A DNA stretch of 5,629 bases from an uncultured Hyphomicrobiales bacterium (GTDB lineage Bacteria; Pseudomonadota; Alphaproteobacteria; Rhizobiales; Beijerinckiaceae). The first letter of the stretch is position 1. Each line of letters starts with the position of its first letter. The position numbers and the translations under genes are program-made. The notes under the pieces are model-generated. The model was not told the DNA's origin. It saw nothing but the letters and a program-made list of their open reading frames with translations, and ran no database searches. The stretch is taken from contig CAIVAX010000323.1 in the NCBI GenBank assembly GCA_903903935.1, positions 1-5,629 of the forward strand, given 5' to 3'. This document shows, in pieces, positions 4,854 through 5,629 of this stretch.

Positions 4854-5629
4854 ATGGGTGAATATGCAATTGGACAACCTGTGCCGCGCTTTGAGGATCC
4901 ACGTCTGATCCAGGGCGGGGGTCGCTATGTCGATGATTATGCTCTGCCCGGCATGGTCTATGGCTTTGTGCTGCGCGCCAAGCATGCGCATGCCAAAATT
5001 CGCTCCCTTGATGTGAGCCAAGCCAAAGCCGCGCCCGGCGTATTGGCTGTGCTCACCCATGCTGATTGGGTTGCCTCGGGCTGGGCCGATCTGCCGCGTC
5101 CCAAGGGGCGCAAGAAAAGGGATGGCTCGCCGTTTTATCGCCCCGCTCTGCCGGGTCTGACGGGGGATAAATCGCGCTGGATTGGCGATTACATTGCCTT
5201 TGTTGTCGCTGAGACGCGCGAGCAGGGGATGGATGCGCTGGAATTGATCTCCGTTGATTATGAGGTTCTGCCACCCGTTCTGTCTGGCCTTGCGGCTCTT
5301 GAGCCAGGCGCGCCTGCTGTGTGGGAGGATAATCCCGATAATATTTGCTATGTGCATCTTGAGGGCAATAAGGACAAGACGGATGCAGCCTTTGCCAATG
5401 CTGCGCATGTCATCAAACATCGCTTTGTGATCAACCGCGTTTATGCCGCCACAATGGAGCCGCGCGGCTGTGTTGGTGTTTATGATAAAGCCGATGATCG
5501 TTTTACGATTTACACGACTTTGCAAAGGGCGCTGAACTTCCGTCAGGAATTGGCAGGCAGTTTGAAGGTTCCTGAAAGCAAGGTGCGCGTGGTTGCCGGT
5601 GATATTGGCGGCAGTTTCGGCATGAAGTC
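4854..5629 (+). CDS. Xanthine dehydrogenase/CO dehydrogenase (CoxL)-like molybdopterin-binding large subunit, N-terminal part
   Basis: 258 codons to the right edge; full-length relatives are roughly 750-800 residues, so about a third is visible. The start MGEYAIGQPVPRFEDPRLIQGGGRYVDD is the standard opening ('iG.p..R.eD.rll.G.g.Y.dD'). The ATG at 4854 is preceded by AAGGGGTGG. Residues about 19-139 form the a/b hammerhead domain (GMVYGFVLRAKHAHAKI, IGDYIAFVVAET, ISVDYEVLPPV). From about 178 the first molybdopterin-binding domain begins (AFANAAHVIKHRF, ATMEPRGCVGVYD) and the last visible residues are the cofactor motif GDIGGSFGMK (249-258). Such enzymes hydroxylate N-heteroaromatics, purines, aldehydes or oxidise CO, with partner FeS and FAD subunits. 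No partner gene lies upstream (the neighbour is divergent hsp20), so partners should be downstream. Where relatives usually read 'tstQ.ph..R', this one reads TTLQRALNFR (221-230). The diagnostic active-site loop is outside the window, so the substrate class is open. Confidence 0.95.
   Translation, partial: MGEYAIGQPVPRFEDPRLIQGGGRYVDDYALPGMVYGFVLRAKHAHAKIRSLDVSQAKAAPGVLAVLTHADWVASGWADLPRPKGRKKRDGSPFYRPALPGLTGDKSRWIGDYIAFVVAETREQGMDALELISVDYEVLPPVLSGLAALEPGAPAVWEDNPDNICYVHLEGNKDKTDAAFANAAHVIKHRFVINRVYAATMEPRGCVGVYDKADDRFTIYTTLQRALNFRQELAGSLKVPESKVRVVAGDIGGSFGMK

Noticed and set aside
4669..4908. A 79-codon plus-strand frame in the hsp20-molybdoenzyme intergenic region.
   Set aside because: No ribosome site or recognisable protein features; it runs through both leader inverted repeats and overlaps the real start in another frame.
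4785..5525. A 246-codon minus-strand frame opposite the molybdoenzyme gene.
   Set aside because: The plus-strand frame has unmistakable hammerhead and GGSFGMK motifs, while the opposite frame has no recognisable domain.

Overview
The window holds six protein genes and looks like part of a moderate-GC proteobacterial chromosome, most likely alphaproteobacterial. Support for that placement is indirect: a small heat-shock gene has a ROSE-type RNA thermometer leader behind an RpoH-like promoter, an arrangement well known from rhizobia and relatives, and the gene content is typical of that group. No rRNA, tRNA, CRISPR array, transposase or clear insertion boundary was seen.

Left part (1-3047, minus strand): an apparent catabolic operon. 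It reads from a two-domain VOC (extradiol-dioxygenase-like) protein, to a fumarylacetoacetate hydrolase (FAH) family protein 29 bases further on, to an amidohydrolase-related (ACMSD-like) protein that runs off the left edge. The three families together are what one expects of a meta-cleavage type route: ring opening, removal or hydrolysis of a side group, then hydration or C-C hydrolysis of the product. The substrate cannot be read from the sequence. A strong 12-bp hairpin separates the second and third genes.

Middle (3048-3937): a short divergent intergenic region with two adjacent palindromes leads rightward into a TauE/SafE (TSUP) family membrane protein. It may move a substrate or product of the operon (inference). 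Its 3' end faces the hsp20 gene, and the two share a perfect 19-bp hairpin that should terminate transcription in both directions.

Right part (4020-5629): hsp20 (IbpA-type alpha-crystallin chaperone) on the minus strand, with a textbook ROSE hairpin over its ribosome binding site. Divergent from it, and cut by the right edge, is the large molybdopterin-binding subunit of a xanthine dehydrogenase/CO dehydrogenase-like hydroxylase, with a leader that can form two hairpins. Such molybdoenzymes hydroxylate N-heteroaromatics, purines or aldehydes, so it may feed the nearby ring-cleavage operon, but that link is inference only.

The most checkable points are the ROSE thermometer, the inverted active-site arrangement of the VOC protein (intact metal triad in the N-terminal copy, lost in the C-terminal copy), and the structured leader before the molybdoenzyme gene.
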